37,330 nucleotides of DNA from the NCBI GenBank assembly GCA_022712315.1, contig JALAGS010000132.1:1-37330 (forward strand), read 5' to 3'. The notes beneath the pieces are model-generated. The model made no database searches and was not told where the DNA came from. It saw only the letters and a program-made list of their open reading frames with translations. This document shows positions 24,001-31,395 of the stretch, one piece after another; positions within the stretch are counted from its first letter, which is position 1; the number at the start of each line of letters is the position of its first letter. Both the position numbers and the translations under genes were made by a program. The stretch is from Sphingobacterium sp. GTDB taxonomy: Bacteria; Bacteroidota; Bacteroidia; Sphingobacteriales; Sphingobacteriaceae.

Positions 24001-24377
24001 GTCGTGTAATATACCTCGTCATTGTTGAGCCATCCACGTAATACATCCGAAGATGGATGATAAGTTATACGTTTTGGTTCACCTCCTTCTACAGGAATTA
24101 CATAGACATCCGTATTTCCGTCATAATTTCCTGTAAATGCAATTTTCTTACCATCTGGGGAAAACATCGGGTTTTGCTCTACGCCTGGATTTGTAGTAAG
24201 ACGTCTTGGATTCGCTCCGTTTTTGTCAGCAATCCAAATATCTCCACCATAGACAAAAGCGATATTAGTAGCGCTTATACTTGGATTTCGAAGCAATAGG
24301 GTTTCTTGCGCTTTTGTTTGCAGAAAGGTTGTTCCGAGTAAAAAGGCTGCAATTAACTTGAAATGAATTTTATTCAT
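21060..24377 (-). CDS. Secreted tricorn-like S41 family peptidase
   Basis: A 1105-residue exported protease. A signal peptide (about 1-23, ending TKAQ) is followed by two beta-propeller regions built of WD40-like PD40 repeats (recurring SPDGKKIAF, SPNGKWVSY, SPDSKKLFY), which gate access of peptides. A Lys/Glu-rich linker of about 50 residues (545-595) comes next. A PDZ domain (about 776-879) precedes the S41 catalytic domain, with the nucleophile near Ser991 in ENAGSGGDMM. The order matches archaeal tricorn protease, but the secretion signal puts this enzyme outside the cytoplasm. It is a single-gene unit with a promoter element at 24408-24415 and a strong terminator. Substrates are unknown; protein or peptide scavenging is plausible. 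Confidence 0.93.
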   Translation of the reverse strand: MNKIHFKLIAAFLLGTTFLQTKAQETLLLRNPSISATNIAFVYGGDIWIADKNGANPRRLTTNPGVEQNPMFSPDGKKIAFTGNYDGNTDVYVIPVEGGEPKRITYHPSSDVLRGWLNNDEVYYTTSRDFTYALSPRLYSSNIQMSGMDKALMMPEATQGSPSADGRYWAYIKNTDPTERDRVAFKRYRGGGMPTIWIFDTKTKEIEAIPQVKSNDVKPLWLGAKVYFLSDRDKIVNIFSYDTKTKKVEKLTDFKDYDVRSLNGNGTDLIFEYAGALNTLSLGNNKVTPLHISVNTDVMYKRPYYKDIKDDIRYAALSPTGQRALFEARGEIFTVPKEKGEARNLSNSPGSHERFPDWSPNGKWVSYISDKNGSYQLVLMDQFGKDQPLYFNLGETNFYFEPTWSPDSKKLFYNDSHLNLYYIDIASKAIVKVADDKLSGQTGRVSNHFQPSWSPDSKWISFIRTLENGVPAVFMYNLDTKKTQQITDGMSSARNTAFSQDGKYLFFTASTNTGLTNSGLHMSAAQRNVDYAVYAFILSSKTPSFFKNDSDEEQIREDKPDKKEEGETNKTDRVKENDKKAPKKDKKEEAVASKPIDKSIQVDFDRVENRIVALPLPAGPYWSLNGLVHNQLTYQRGGTIGAYDFKDLENKTLVENARSFVISADGKKMLYQTGSGFNIVTAGQKVASPTAGEVKLGGIQQLVDPAAEWKQVFNEVWSMQKDYFYVENMHGADWKAMKTKYEKFLPFVNHRSDLGYLLNEMMGEMVVGHNYIYPGDQPSTPSVSVGVLGADYTLKNGYYQITKLFTRLEWNPTFKAPLAEPGLNIKEGDYIVAVNGTELTEAKDIYSLFDNTVGKQVTLKINSKPSLVGAREVTVKPISFSDEMSLRSMEWVERNRKKVNELSNGQIAYVYMPNTGPEGYTYFNRYYFAQMDKKALLMDERNNGGGWVADYVIDLLSRELISGWGIRDGKGFTTPGNGIYGPKAMIINENAGSGGDMMPYMFRFKGLGKLVGRTTMGILVGISGYPPLLDGGRITSPNFGVYDLKGNWIIENEGVAPDLFIEQLPKDLLEGRDPQLERTVKILLEEMKTYPYKNLQKPADPIRVN

Positions 24378-24407
24378 AAACGTTTAAAGGTTAAAATTTA
24401 CCACGCA

Positions 24408-24415
24408 CAAAACTA
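24408..24415 (-). promoter_or_regulatory. -7 promoter element of the S41 peptidase gene
   Basis: TAGTTTTG on the minus strand matches TAnnTTTG and lies about 30 bases before the ATG at 24377. No TTG at the proper distance was found, so confidence is limited. Confidence 0.4.
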
Positions 24416-24471
24416 CAGATTTGTGAACTGGATCTAGTTAGTATATCAACAAAGTTGCATAAAAAAAATCA

Positions 24472-24500
24472 CAAAAAAAAGCCCCGCTTTCGAGCGGGGC
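24472..24500 (-). terminator. Terminator of the Nif3/zinc-ribbon operon
   Basis: GCCCCGCT and AGCGGGGC form a perfect GC-rich 8-bp stem around a four-base loop (TTCG on the plus strand, CGAA on the minus). On the minus strand a T8 run follows. It lies 20 bases after the zinc-ribbon gene stop. Confidence 0.92.
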
Positions 24501-24519
24501 CTTCATTTATTATTGATGA

Positions 24520-25272
24520 TTAGAAACCGTATTCTTGTTCGATTTCCAATACAATGCCTTCGTCGACTAAAACACGTCCACAATGTTCACAGATAATAAT
24601 TTTTTTGCGCTGACGGATTTCCGATTGCATTTGCGCAGGGATCTTATTGTGACATCCTGAACAGCTATCGCGATCAATCGAAACAACAGCAAGACCATTT
24701 TTGAACGAGTTACGTAGACGGTAATATACTTTTACCAAACGCTCCTCAATATTCGCTTCAGCTTCAGCAGCTTTTGCCAATAACGCATCTTCTTCCTTTT
24801 GTGTTTCAGAAGTAATTGTTTCTAATTCCTTCTTCTTACCCTCCAGTTCGTTTTTGCTGTAATCAAGATTTCCTACAGTGGCTTCGTAGTTTTCTGTTTT
24901 GTTGCGAATCTCGAATTCTGCTTCTTTGATTCTTTTTTCACAAACCTGGATTTCAAGACCTTGGATTTCGATTTCTTTCGAAATAGCGTCATACTCACGA
25001 TTATTTTTTACCTCATTTAACTGCGACTCATATTTCTTGATAGCAGCTTGGGCATCCTTAATCATGTTTTTACGCTTAACGATCGAATCTTCCAAATCGT
25101 CTAAGTCTATTCTGATCTTCTCAATACGAGTTTCTAAACCCGCAATCTCATCTTCAAGATCTGCAACTTCCATAGGTAATTCACCACGAACTTGGCGAAT
25201 TTTGTCTATTTTAGTATGAATGGCTTGCAAAAGCCATAATGCTTTCAATTTTTGTTCTACGGTTTGTTCCAT
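24520..25272 (-). CDS. Coiled-coil protein with C4-type zinc ribbon
   Basis: A 250-residue protein. Residues 1-180 are strongly charged heptad-like helix, a long antiparallel coiled coil. The C-terminus carries two CxxC knuckles, CSGC and CEHC, near 202-229, forming a C4 zinc ribbon. The family is thought to bind nucleic acid; no precise role is known. The codon before the chosen ATG is a TTG, giving a one-residue longer frame, but the ATG at 25272 overlaps the stop of the Nif3 gene (TGATG), so it is preferred. The pairing with a Nif3 gene is conserved in several phyla. Confidence 0.9.
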   Translation of the reverse strand: MEQTVEQKLKALWLLQAIHTKIDKIRQVRGELPMEVADLEDEIAGLETRIEKIRIDLDDLEDSIVKRKNMIKDAQAAIKKYESQLNEVKNNREYDAISKEIEIQGLEIQVCEKRIKEAEFEIRNKTENYEATVGNLDYSKNELEGKKKELETITSETQKEEDALLAKAAEAEANIEERLVKVYYRLRNSFKNGLAVVSIDRDSCSGCHNKIPAQMQSEIRQRKKIIICEHCGRVLVDEGIVLEIEQEYGF

Positions 25273-26372
25273 CAACTGTAGTATTTTATAGGGTTTGTAT
25301 CTATTTCTGTTGTTAAGGTTGCAAAGTTAGGAAATTTTTTCGTAATAATGTCGTACAATAATTCTTGCGTAAATTGTTCGCTCTCAAAATGTCCGGTATC
25401 AGCGATAACGATTTCCCCTTCTGCGTCAAAAAATTCATGATATTTATAATCAGCCGTCACAAAAAAATCAGCGCCTGAACGTTTGGCTGCACCCAGTAAA
25501 AATCCACCAGATCCACCACAAACAGCTACTCGGCCAACTTTTTTACCTAACAGTGCTGTATGACGGATGACATTCAATCCAAGTTTTGCTTTAAGATAAG
25601 CTAAAAAATCCAGTTCATCCATTGGTTCTGCTAAATTTCCGATCATCCCAGCTCCAATTTCACTTGCTGTATTCGCCATATCAAGCAAATCATAAGCTAC
25701 TTCCTCATATGGATGAGCTTCATAAAGCGCCAAAAGCAACTTTCGTTCAATGCTTTTCAGATAAATCACTTCTATCCGGGTTTCTTCAACACGTTCTTGA
25801 ATCCCTATCTCTCCAATTGTAGGATCAGCGCCAGCCAACGGTCTAAAACTACCATAACCAGCCGTGTTAAAGCTACATTGATCATAATGCTTTCCGACTT
25901 TTCCGGCTCCCGCATCGAATAAGGCCTGTCGAACATCTTCAACGTGACTTCTCGGAACGAAAACAACCATTTTCCGTAAAATATTTGTTTTAGACTCCAA
26001 TATTGCCTGATTCTCCAGACCTAACTTATTCGCAATCTTTGTATTCACGCCACCTGTGACATTGTCCAAGTTTGTATGAATCGCATACAATGCTATTTTA
26101 TGTTCGATTGCTTTAATAACCGTACGCTCCACATAATTCTTTCCATTGAATTTCTTCAATCCTTTAAATACAATAGGATGGTGTGAAATAATTAAATTAC
26201 AGCCTTTATCAATAGCTTCTTGTACGATAGCTTCCGTACAGTCCAATGAAATGAGCACTTTTGTAATCTCCTTATTTGCATCTCCCACAATAAGTCCAGC
26301 ATTATCATAAGATTCTTGTAAATCTAAAGGAGCAAGCCGCTCCAAATAGTCAATGACATCTTTAATTCTCAT
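25272..26372 (-). CDS. Nif3-like dinuclear metal centre protein (YqfO type)
   Basis: The family forms hexameric toroids with two metal ions per subunit; a GTP cyclohydrolase-like role has been proposed but not settled. The 366-residue length shows the YqfO architecture: two Nif3 halves with an inserted PII/CutA-like domain (about 130-230). Metal ligands are visible in ISHHPIVFKG (His64, His65), AIHTNLDN (His99, Asp103) and DTGHFESEQF near the C-terminus. The gene overlaps the upstream membrane-protein gene by 11 bases and the downstream zinc-ribbon gene by 1, so translation is coupled on both sides. Confidence 0.93.
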   Translation of the reverse strand: MRIKDVIDYLERLAPLDLQESYDNAGLIVGDANKEITKVLISLDCTEAIVQEAIDKGCNLIISHHPIVFKGLKKFNGKNYVERTVIKAIEHKIALYAIHTNLDNVTGGVNTKIANKLGLENQAILESKTNILRKMVVFVPRSHVEDVRQALFDAGAGKVGKHYDQCSFNTAGYGSFRPLAGADPTIGEIGIQERVEETRIEVIYLKSIERKLLLALYEAHPYEEVAYDLLDMANTASEIGAGMIGNLAEPMDELDFLAYLKAKLGLNVIRHTALLGKKVGRVAVCGGSGGFLLGAAKRSGADFFVTADYKYHEFFDAEGEIVIADTGHFESEQFTQELLYDIITKKFPNFATLTTEIDTNPIKYYS

Positions 26373-26847
26373 GGTCTACAATTACCTCCTTTTCTCTAAA
26401 TTTATTATGTTCTTCTAAAATTCTTTTGTTGGCATTAATTTCAAACCAATAATTAGCTAATGTCACAAAATGCATGACGATTAACACGCCTGAAATAGAT
26501 AATGGTAACGGAATATTTGTTGCTAAATAAATCCAGGCATATAATGATCCCTTTCTAAAGGTAGGATTTTCCTCAACAGCAATTTTTCGGTCATAGAATT
26601 CATTGATCAATGAATCCCGCAAACGTGTAGCGACCTGAAAATTCCAATAAATATTCACCAAAGGGATTGCGACCAACCAGGATTGATTAGGGGTCATTAA
26701 TCTATTTTCACTGGCAACTAATTTTAACGTTTTCCGGATCGTATTTGCAAACAATAGCCACACGATAATACGTATAGCTACAATAGCCAGAGCTGTATAA
26801 ATTACCTCTGGCTTACTCAATTCTTTTATTAGTTCCTCTTGCGTCAT
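26362..26847 (-). CDS. Membrane protein of unknown function, 161 aa
   Basis: The protein has a short polar N-terminus and three to four hydrophobic segments (about 15-35, 57-71, 105-122 and a weaker one near 122-140). The motif PNQSWLVAIPLVNIYWNFQVATRLRDSL resembles that of DUF4328-type membrane proteins, but I cannot confirm the family. The C-terminus is charged. It lies 15 bases after the alpha/beta hydrolase gene and overlaps the nif3 start by 11 bases. No catalytic residues are recognisable. Confidence 0.75.
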   Translation of the reverse strand: MTQEELIKELSKPEVIYTALAIVAIRIIVWLLFANTIRKTLKLVASENRLMTPNQSWLVAIPLVNIYWNFQVATRLRDSLINEFYDRKIAVEENPTFRKGSLYAWIYLATNIPLPLSISGVLIVMHFVTLANYWFEINANKRILEEHNKFREKEVIVDHEN

Positions 26848-26862
26848 CGAAATATCTATTGC

Positions 26863-27624
26863 TTATTTATTTTCACGTTCTAACAAATCTACTAATTCTT
26901 TCAGCTTTTTTATTTGCGGATTATGATCTCCAGCAAATTCGATTGTTTTAAAACCAAGATTTTTTGCCTTTTTATAAAAAGGATAAAAATCATCTTTCTC
27001 CAACGCTGTGCCATCTTCATAAGTTAAGATGTAGGTAGTTGGAATTTTATTTCGTTTCGGATTTATCAAATGGATCTTGTCCGTCAATGTTTTTAAAGGG
27101 TGGGGGACATCTCTAGGAAACTTCGTATCATCCTTTACCCAAAAGGGCAGAATATAGCCATCCTTTTCAAATTTCAAGAGTCCGTTATCCGTATCCGGTT
27201 TCCGCATCAAATTCATTACTGATTGTTGGTCTTCAGGAAGGATAGCATCCAAATAAACCAATTTTCTAATTCGATCCGGAAGACTGTCTGCTACAGCCGT
27301 CATAACCATACCACCATAACTATGTCCAACCAGGATAATATCATGAAGATCCTCAAACAAAATTGTATTCACAACATCATTGACATGAGTCTGTAATCCA
27401 ATAGAAGTATCTGCTAAATGATAACGTTCCCCCAAACCAGTTAGTGTGGGACGATAAATTTTGTTTCCTTTTTTCTCTAATTCGCTGGCCGTGTTTTTAA
27501 ACTGCCAGGCACCGCCCCATGCGCCATGAACTATTACATAAGTAGAAGACTGTGCATAAAGACTTTTACCTAAAACACATAATGAAAAACAAAATATTAA
27601 ATACAATAATCTACAGTAATTCAT
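26863..27624 (-). CDS. Exported alpha/beta hydrolase
   Basis: A 253-residue hydrolase with a signal peptide (about 1-24, ending LYAQ). The oxyanion region VHGAWGGAW is at 32-40, the nucleophile elbow GHSYGG has Ser102, and AGDHNPQ near the C-terminus provides the catalytic His. The order matches the salicylate-esterase/hydroxynitrile-lyase-like branch of alpha/beta hydrolases; the substrate cannot be deduced. It starts the operon with the 161-aa membrane protein, nif3 and zinc-ribbon genes. In the 214 bases upstream I see no clear minus-strand promoter. Confidence 0.88.
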   Translation of the reverse strand: MNYCRLLYLIFCFSLCVLGKSLYAQSSTYVIVHGAWGGAWQFKNTASELEKKGNKIYRPTLTGLGERYHLADTSIGLQTHVNDVVNTILFEDLHDIILVGHSYGGMVMTAVADSLPDRIRKLVYLDAILPEDQQSVMNLMRKPDTDNGLLKFEKDGYILPFWVKDDTKFPRDVPHPLKTLTDKIHLINPKRNKIPTTYILTYEDGTALEKDDFYPFYKKAKNLGFKTIEFAGDHNPQIKKLKELVDLLERENK

Positions 27625-27838
27625 ACAGTTATATTTCCAATTAAATTTATTACAATTTATCTTTGCTGTACATCTATTTTTTTATCATTTCATCATCAGA
27701 CATCAAATTGAAGCAAAAAAACAAAATGTAAGCACTTACTCACGTCATTAAAAATAAACTAAAATCCACTTTTGGCTATTTTTCAGAGGTTATTGCTCAC
27801 TATAAATCAAATAGGGTAGGGGAGAACCTTCGAAAAAA

Positions 27839-28549
27839 TTAAACAAATAAAAGAAATATAGTAGGCCTCTTATGAAAATCATCCTTTCGTTTTCGCCATT
27901 CAGCAATTGTGAAACTTTGGATGGATTCATCTGGAGCTGTCAAATTGGATGCTACACAAAGTAAGGTCGAAGGCTTACAGGTCTTCAGCAGATCTGCCAA
28001 AAGCTGATTATTCCTAAAGGGAGTTTCAATAAAAATCTGAGTTTGTTTTTCACGCCCGGACTGCAGCTCGAGACTTTTAATTTCTCTAGCCCGTTCTATT
28101 TTATCAATCGGCAGATAACCATGAAAAGCAAATTTCTGACCACTGAAACCCGAAGCCATCAGAGCCAGTAGAATAGAACTGGGGCCAACAAGCGGAACAA
28201 CTTTAATTCCCAGCTGATGTGCACGCGCAACAATTGAAGCACCAGGATCAGCGACACCAGGGCATCCTGCTTCCGACATCAGACCTACATTCTTGCCATG
28301 CGTCAGACCTTCAAAAAAATCATTAATATTTCCTTTATCCCGCGCATGCTTTCCATAATCATGAATTGTGAGTTCGCTCTGCGGAATCTTTAAACCCGCA
28401 AGTTTTAGAAATTTACGCGCCGTCTTTTCATTCTCCACAATATACTCGTCCAATGAATTTATCGTTTCCACCAAATAAGGAGTAAACGACTGGAAAGCTG
28501 CATCATCACTCAATGGAACAGGAATTAAATATAATATGCCATTTGCCAT
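27839..28549 (-). CDS. RsmI-like SAM-dependent methyltransferase (tetrapyrrole methylase fold)
   Basis: Canonical RsmI methylates the 2'-O of C1402 in 16S rRNA. This 236-residue protein has the tetrapyrrole-methylase fold, with GLMSEAGCPGVADPGASIV near 88-106, LVGPSSILLALMASG near 120-134, and FHGYLPI near 140-146. It is shorter than typical RsmI (about 275-290 residues), and its N-terminus LIPVPLSDDA departs from the usual TPIGNL, so it may be a paralogue with another target. A TACGTTTG element (28554-28561) ends 4 bases before the ATG. No adjacent partner gene suggests a role. Confidence 0.82.
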   Translation of the reverse strand: MANGILYLIPVPLSDDAAFQSFTPYLVETINSLDEYIVENEKTARKFLKLAGLKIPQSELTIHDYGKHARDKGNINDFFEGLTHGKNVGLMSEAGCPGVADPGASIVARAHQLGIKVVPLVGPSSILLALMASGFSGQKFAFHGYLPIDKIERAREIKSLELQSGREKQTQIFIETPFRNNQLLADLLKTCKPSTLLCVASNLTAPDESIQSFTIAEWRKRKDDFHKRPTIFLLFV

Positions 28550-28553
28550 AATA

Positions 28554-28561
28554 CAAACGTA
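28554..28561 (-). promoter_or_regulatory. -7 promoter element of the RsmI-like gene
   Basis: TACGTTTG on the minus strand matches TAnnTTTG and lies 4 bases before the ATG, implying a leaderless or near-leaderless mRNA. No -33 TTG was found. Confidence 0.35.
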
Positions 28562-28698
28562 CTAATTAAGCTCCATTTGGTTATACTAATTTTAAACTTA
28601 GCATTATTTAACCTTTTAAAATGATTATAATTTCGAATTTTAAACTCATTATTAGTATTTTAGCGTAAATATTTATTGCAACAATAAACATCATTCAA

Positions 28699-29085
28699 AT
28701 GATCACACAAATTACAGAAGGCGTAAAAATCTCGGTTGAAACGATCTATCAATCTGAGTATTCGAATCCGGACCGTGAGCATTTTATGTTTGCTTATCAT
28801 ATCAGCATAGAAAATCTCAGCGATTACACGGTTCAACTTATAAGCCGCTATTGGAAAATTTTTGATGCGAAAGGAGACTATAGAGAGGTATCGGGAGATG
28901 GCGTAGTGGGCGAACAACCCATTATTGAACCTGGACAGACCCATCAATATACTTCAGGTTGCAATCTCAATAGCGAATTCGGATTCATGGAAGGATATTA
29001 TAATATGATCCGAACACTAGACAACAGCAGCTTTCAAGTTGAAATACCTCGTTTCAATCTGATAGCAGATTACGCGTTGAATTAA
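28699..29085 (+). CDS. apaG: ApaG family protein
   Basis: A 128-residue protein made of a single ApaG fibronectin-III-like domain. FAYHISIENLSDYTVQLISRYWKI (about 31-54), VSGDGVVGEQPIIEPG (about 63-78) and FGFMEGYYNM are diagnostic. In enterobacteria the gene was linked to cobalt resistance and magnesium efflux; its molecular role remains unclear. Here it stands alone, divergent from the RsmI-like gene. Curiously, enterobacterial apaG also lies next to an rRNA methyltransferase gene (ksgA), but that is a different enzyme. Confidence 0.95.
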   Translation: MITQITEGVKISVETIYQSEYSNPDREHFMFAYHISIENLSDYTVQLISRYWKIFDAKGDYREVSGDGVVGEQPIIEPGQTHQYTSGCNLNSEFGFMEGYYNMIRTLDNSSFQVEIPRFNLIADYALN

Positions 29086-29436
29086 TTTTATCAAGGCAGT
29101 ATCATTATTGCCAATTAATCATACAACGAAGCTTTTTTCGCATCGAATAAGAAACTATTTCTTTATTTTTGCGAGCGTTCCAAATTAACGGGTTATACCG
29201 AGACCATTTGAATTAGTTATTTATTGAATGGTATGAGCTAAACCTCATGAAGAACGCCACCCAATAGATTAAATTAGTCAGCAATCAAAAGATTATTGAT
29301 TTAATATATAAATAACTGATAATCAGAAATATAACAAGATTCTGATTATCAACACAATGCATACTACCAAGAGCAGAAATCTCCTGGAAGTATCTTGTTG
29401 TGTAAATTGACTGAATATAATTTAGGGTGATATAAC
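29086..29436 (+). promoter_or_regulatory. Promoter and long structured leader of the ABC-F gene
   Basis: TATTTTTG (29164-29171) is a perfect -7 element, so the transcript would start near 29177 and carry a leader of about 260 bases. At its 5' end GCGTTC (29175-29180) pairs with GAACGC (29252-29257), enclosing ACCATT/AATGGT. Further on, a perfect 12-bp hairpin (29317-29328 with 29340-29351) has an 11-base loop. The loop plus one base (29329-29340) is complementary to 29392-29403 (12 pairs, two G-U), which is the end of a 17-codon upstream ORF. This resembles leaders of antibiotic-responsive ABC-F and erm genes; the role is inferred. Confidence 0.55.
29357..29410 (+). CDS. Putative 17-aa leader peptide (uORF) of the ABC-F gene
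   Basis: ATG at 29357 opens a reading frame encoding MHTTKSRNLLEVSCCVN and stopping at 29410, 26 bases before the GTG of the ABC-F gene. Its last codons (Val-Ser-Cys-Cys-Val) cover the arm 29392-29403 that can pair with the hairpin loop, so a ribosome on this frame would decide which structure forms. There is no Shine-Dalgarno sequence, but that is normal here. A 17-codon frame may occur by chance; the coincidence with the pairing arm is what makes it notable. Confidence 0.35.
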   Translation: MHTTKSRNLLEVSCCVN

Positions 29437-31302
29437 GTGAGTATTTTAGCTACAGAACAAGTAAGCCATTCTTTCCACGATCGATGGCTTTTTAAAGATT
29501 TACATTTCGGCCTCCAAAAAGGAGATCGAGTAGCCTTGGTCGGGATAAACGGCACAGGTAAATCAACATTACTTTCCATTTTAGCAGAACGGATCTTACC
29601 GACTTCAGGAAAAGTTGTAAAAGAAAAAGGCATAAAAATTGGTTTCTTAGAACAGGATCCTGATTTCACAGGATTAAAATCTATCAATGATTTTATTTAT
29701 AGTGCAGACAACGACCAACAGCGTCTTATCCGCGAATATGAAGAACTTCTTTCGGAAAGTGACATCGACCAAATTAAACTGGAAGATCTGACGGAAAGAA
29801 TAAGCTCATTGAATGCCTGGGAATATGAGCATAATATAAAGACGATTCTCAATCGCCTAAACATTATGGATTTTCACCAGGATATTAAAAGTCTTTCAGG
29901 AGGTCAACGAAAACGCCTGGCACTAGCCAAACTTCTAATAGACGAACCCGATATTTATATATTGGATGAGCCTACCAACCATTTGGATATAGAGACGATT
30001 GAATGGCTGGAAAAGCTATTGACAACAGGAAATAAAACCGTTCTATTGGTCACTCACGATCGTTACTTTTTAGACAACATCTGTACGGAAATGCGGGAGC
30101 TAGATAGGGGCAACCTCTATAATTATAAAGGAAACTATTCATACTTTCTAGAGAAAAAATCAGAACGGGAAGCGATCGATGCAGTGATGGTAGAGAAGAG
30201 TAGAAATCTTCTTCGCCGCGAATTGGAATGGATGCGACGTCAGCCCCAAGCGCGCGGTACCAAATCCAAATCGCGTATCGATGCATACTATGAATTAGAA
30301 GAAAAATCTAAAGCTATAAAAGGAAACGATTCGGTGCAACTCAGTGTGAAAGTAAGCAGGCAGGGATCAAAAATATTAGAACTGGATAAAGTTTCGAAAC
30401 GGTATGGGCCAAAAGAAATCATACAGGATTTTTCATATACATTCAAAAAGGGCGATCGTATAGGTCTAGCTGGAAAAAACGGAACTGGAAAATCTACCTT
30501 TCTAAACTTAATCACGGGAGAAGAAAAACCTGATACAGGAGTGATCGCTGTTGGAGAAACAACAGTCTACGGATACTACAAACAAGGTGGATTGGAAGTA
30601 AACGAAAACGATCGTGTATTAGATGTTGTAAAGAATGTAGCGGATTATATTGAGATGGCAAATGGAGAAGTAATCACGGCTTCCCAATTGCTGACTCATT
30701 TCTTATTTCCTCCCGAAAAACAATTTGGTTTCGTTAACAAGCTAAGTGGAGGAGAAAGAAAACGTCTTCAGCTTATGCGGTTATTAATGAAGAACCCTAA
30801 TTTCCTTATACTCGATGAGCCTTCAAACGATTTAGATATTGACACTTTAAATGTCCTGGAAGATTTTCTTGATAATTATAAGGGCGTACTTATCTTAGTA
30901 TCCCACGATAGATATTTATTAGATAAATTAACGGATCAACTTTTTATTTTCGAAGGAAAAGGGAAGGTACAAATCTACAACGGAAATTATGCTGACTTTA
31001 AACTCGAACAAGACGAGATCCAAAAATTAGAAAAAGAAAAGCAGAAAAAAAGCATTCAAGAACAGACAAAGCCAGTTGTAAAAGAGGAGAAGAAAAAACT
31101 CTCTTACAAAGAGCAATTGGAGTATACTAAGCTAGAAGAGGAAATCGAAATGTTGGAGCAAAGTATAAAGTCAAAAACGGAAGAGCTGAATCAAGTAACA
31201 GATCACTTAAAACTATCGTCCCTTGCAGAAGAAATTCAATCCATCCAAAGGGAGATAGATGACAAATCCGAAAGGTGGTTATATCTTGCTGATTTTATGT
31301 AA
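29437..31302 (+). CDS. ABC-F family ATPase (Uup-like)
   Basis: ABC-F proteins bind the ribosomal E site and rescue stalled or drug-bound ribosomes; they are not transporters. The 621-residue protein has two nucleotide-binding domains: Walker A GINGTGKST (36-44), signature LSGGQRKR near 153, Walker B ILDEPTNHLD near 175; then GKNGTGKST near 346, LSGGERKR near 435, ILDEPSNDLD near 459. A linker of about 80 residues joins them. The C-terminal coiled coil (about 526-621) resembles Uup. The start is GTG: an in-frame TGA lies 9 bases upstream, so no ATG start is possible there. Expression may be controlled by the structured leader. Confidence 0.93.
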   Translation: MSILATEQVSHSFHDRWLFKDLHFGLQKGDRVALVGINGTGKSTLLSILAERILPTSGKVVKEKGIKIGFLEQDPDFTGLKSINDFIYSADNDQQRLIREYEELLSESDIDQIKLEDLTERISSLNAWEYEHNIKTILNRLNIMDFHQDIKSLSGGQRKRLALAKLLIDEPDIYILDEPTNHLDIETIEWLEKLLTTGNKTVLLVTHDRYFLDNICTEMRELDRGNLYNYKGNYSYFLEKKSEREAIDAVMVEKSRNLLRRELEWMRRQPQARGTKSKSRIDAYYELEEKSKAIKGNDSVQLSVKVSRQGSKILELDKVSKRYGPKEIIQDFSYTFKKGDRIGLAGKNGTGKSTFLNLITGEEKPDTGVIAVGETTVYGYYKQGGLEVNENDRVLDVVKNVADYIEMANGEVITASQLLTHFLFPPEKQFGFVNKLSGGERKRLQLMRLLMKNPNFLILDEPSNDLDIDTLNVLEDFLDNYKGVLILVSHDRYLLDKLTDQLFIFEGKGKVQIYNGNYADFKLEQDEIQKLEKEKQKKSIQEQTKPVVKEEKKKLSYKEQLEYTKLEEEIEMLEQSIKSKTEELNQVTDHLKLSSLAEEIQSIQREIDDKSERWLYLADFM

Positions 31303-31314
31303 AATTTCACATAG

Positions 31315-31330
31315 CGTTTCACGTGGAACG
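31315..31330. other. parS-like centromere site 1
   Basis: CGTTTCACGTGGAACG is a near-perfect palindrome matching the ParB-binding parS consensus (TGTTNCACGTGRAACA) in all core positions. It lies 13 bases after the ABC-F stop, overlapping the -33 region of the mnmG promoter. A second copy of the same 14-base core follows 54 bp downstream. Confidence 0.78.
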
Positions 31331-31341
31331 TAAAGAAAGCT

Positions 31342-31349
31342 TAAATTTG
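31342..31349 (+). promoter_or_regulatory. -7 promoter element of mnmG, between the parS-like sites
   Basis: TAAATTTG matches TAnnTTTG. TTC (31318-31320), which is part of parS-like site 1, lies 21 bp upstream in the -33 position. The transcript would start near 31355, and site 2 would lie within its 5' UTR. ParB bound to the sites could therefore affect mnmG transcription. Confidence 0.45.
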
Positions 31350-31368
31350 TAAACAAAATAAAACACCA

Positions 31369-31384
31369 CGTTTCACGTGGAACA
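31369..31384. other. parS-like centromere site 2
   Basis: CGTTTCACGTGGAACA carries the same 14-base core GTTTCACGTGGAAC as site 1 in the same orientation. It ends 11 bases before the mnmG ATG. Two identical 14-mers in 70 bp, both matching parS, are very unlikely by chance. Confidence 0.8.
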
Positions 31385-31395
31385 AGAATAGAAAA

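Noticed and set aside
23990..24003. ATCACGTGAT palindrome as another parS site
   Set aside because: Only the CACGTG core matches; the flanks GTTT/AAAC are missing and it lies in coding sequence.
27658..27665. TATCTTTG on the plus strand between the hydrolase and the RsmI-like gene
   Set aside because: No plus-strand gene follows for 1 kb; at this AT content such an 8-mer can occur by chance.
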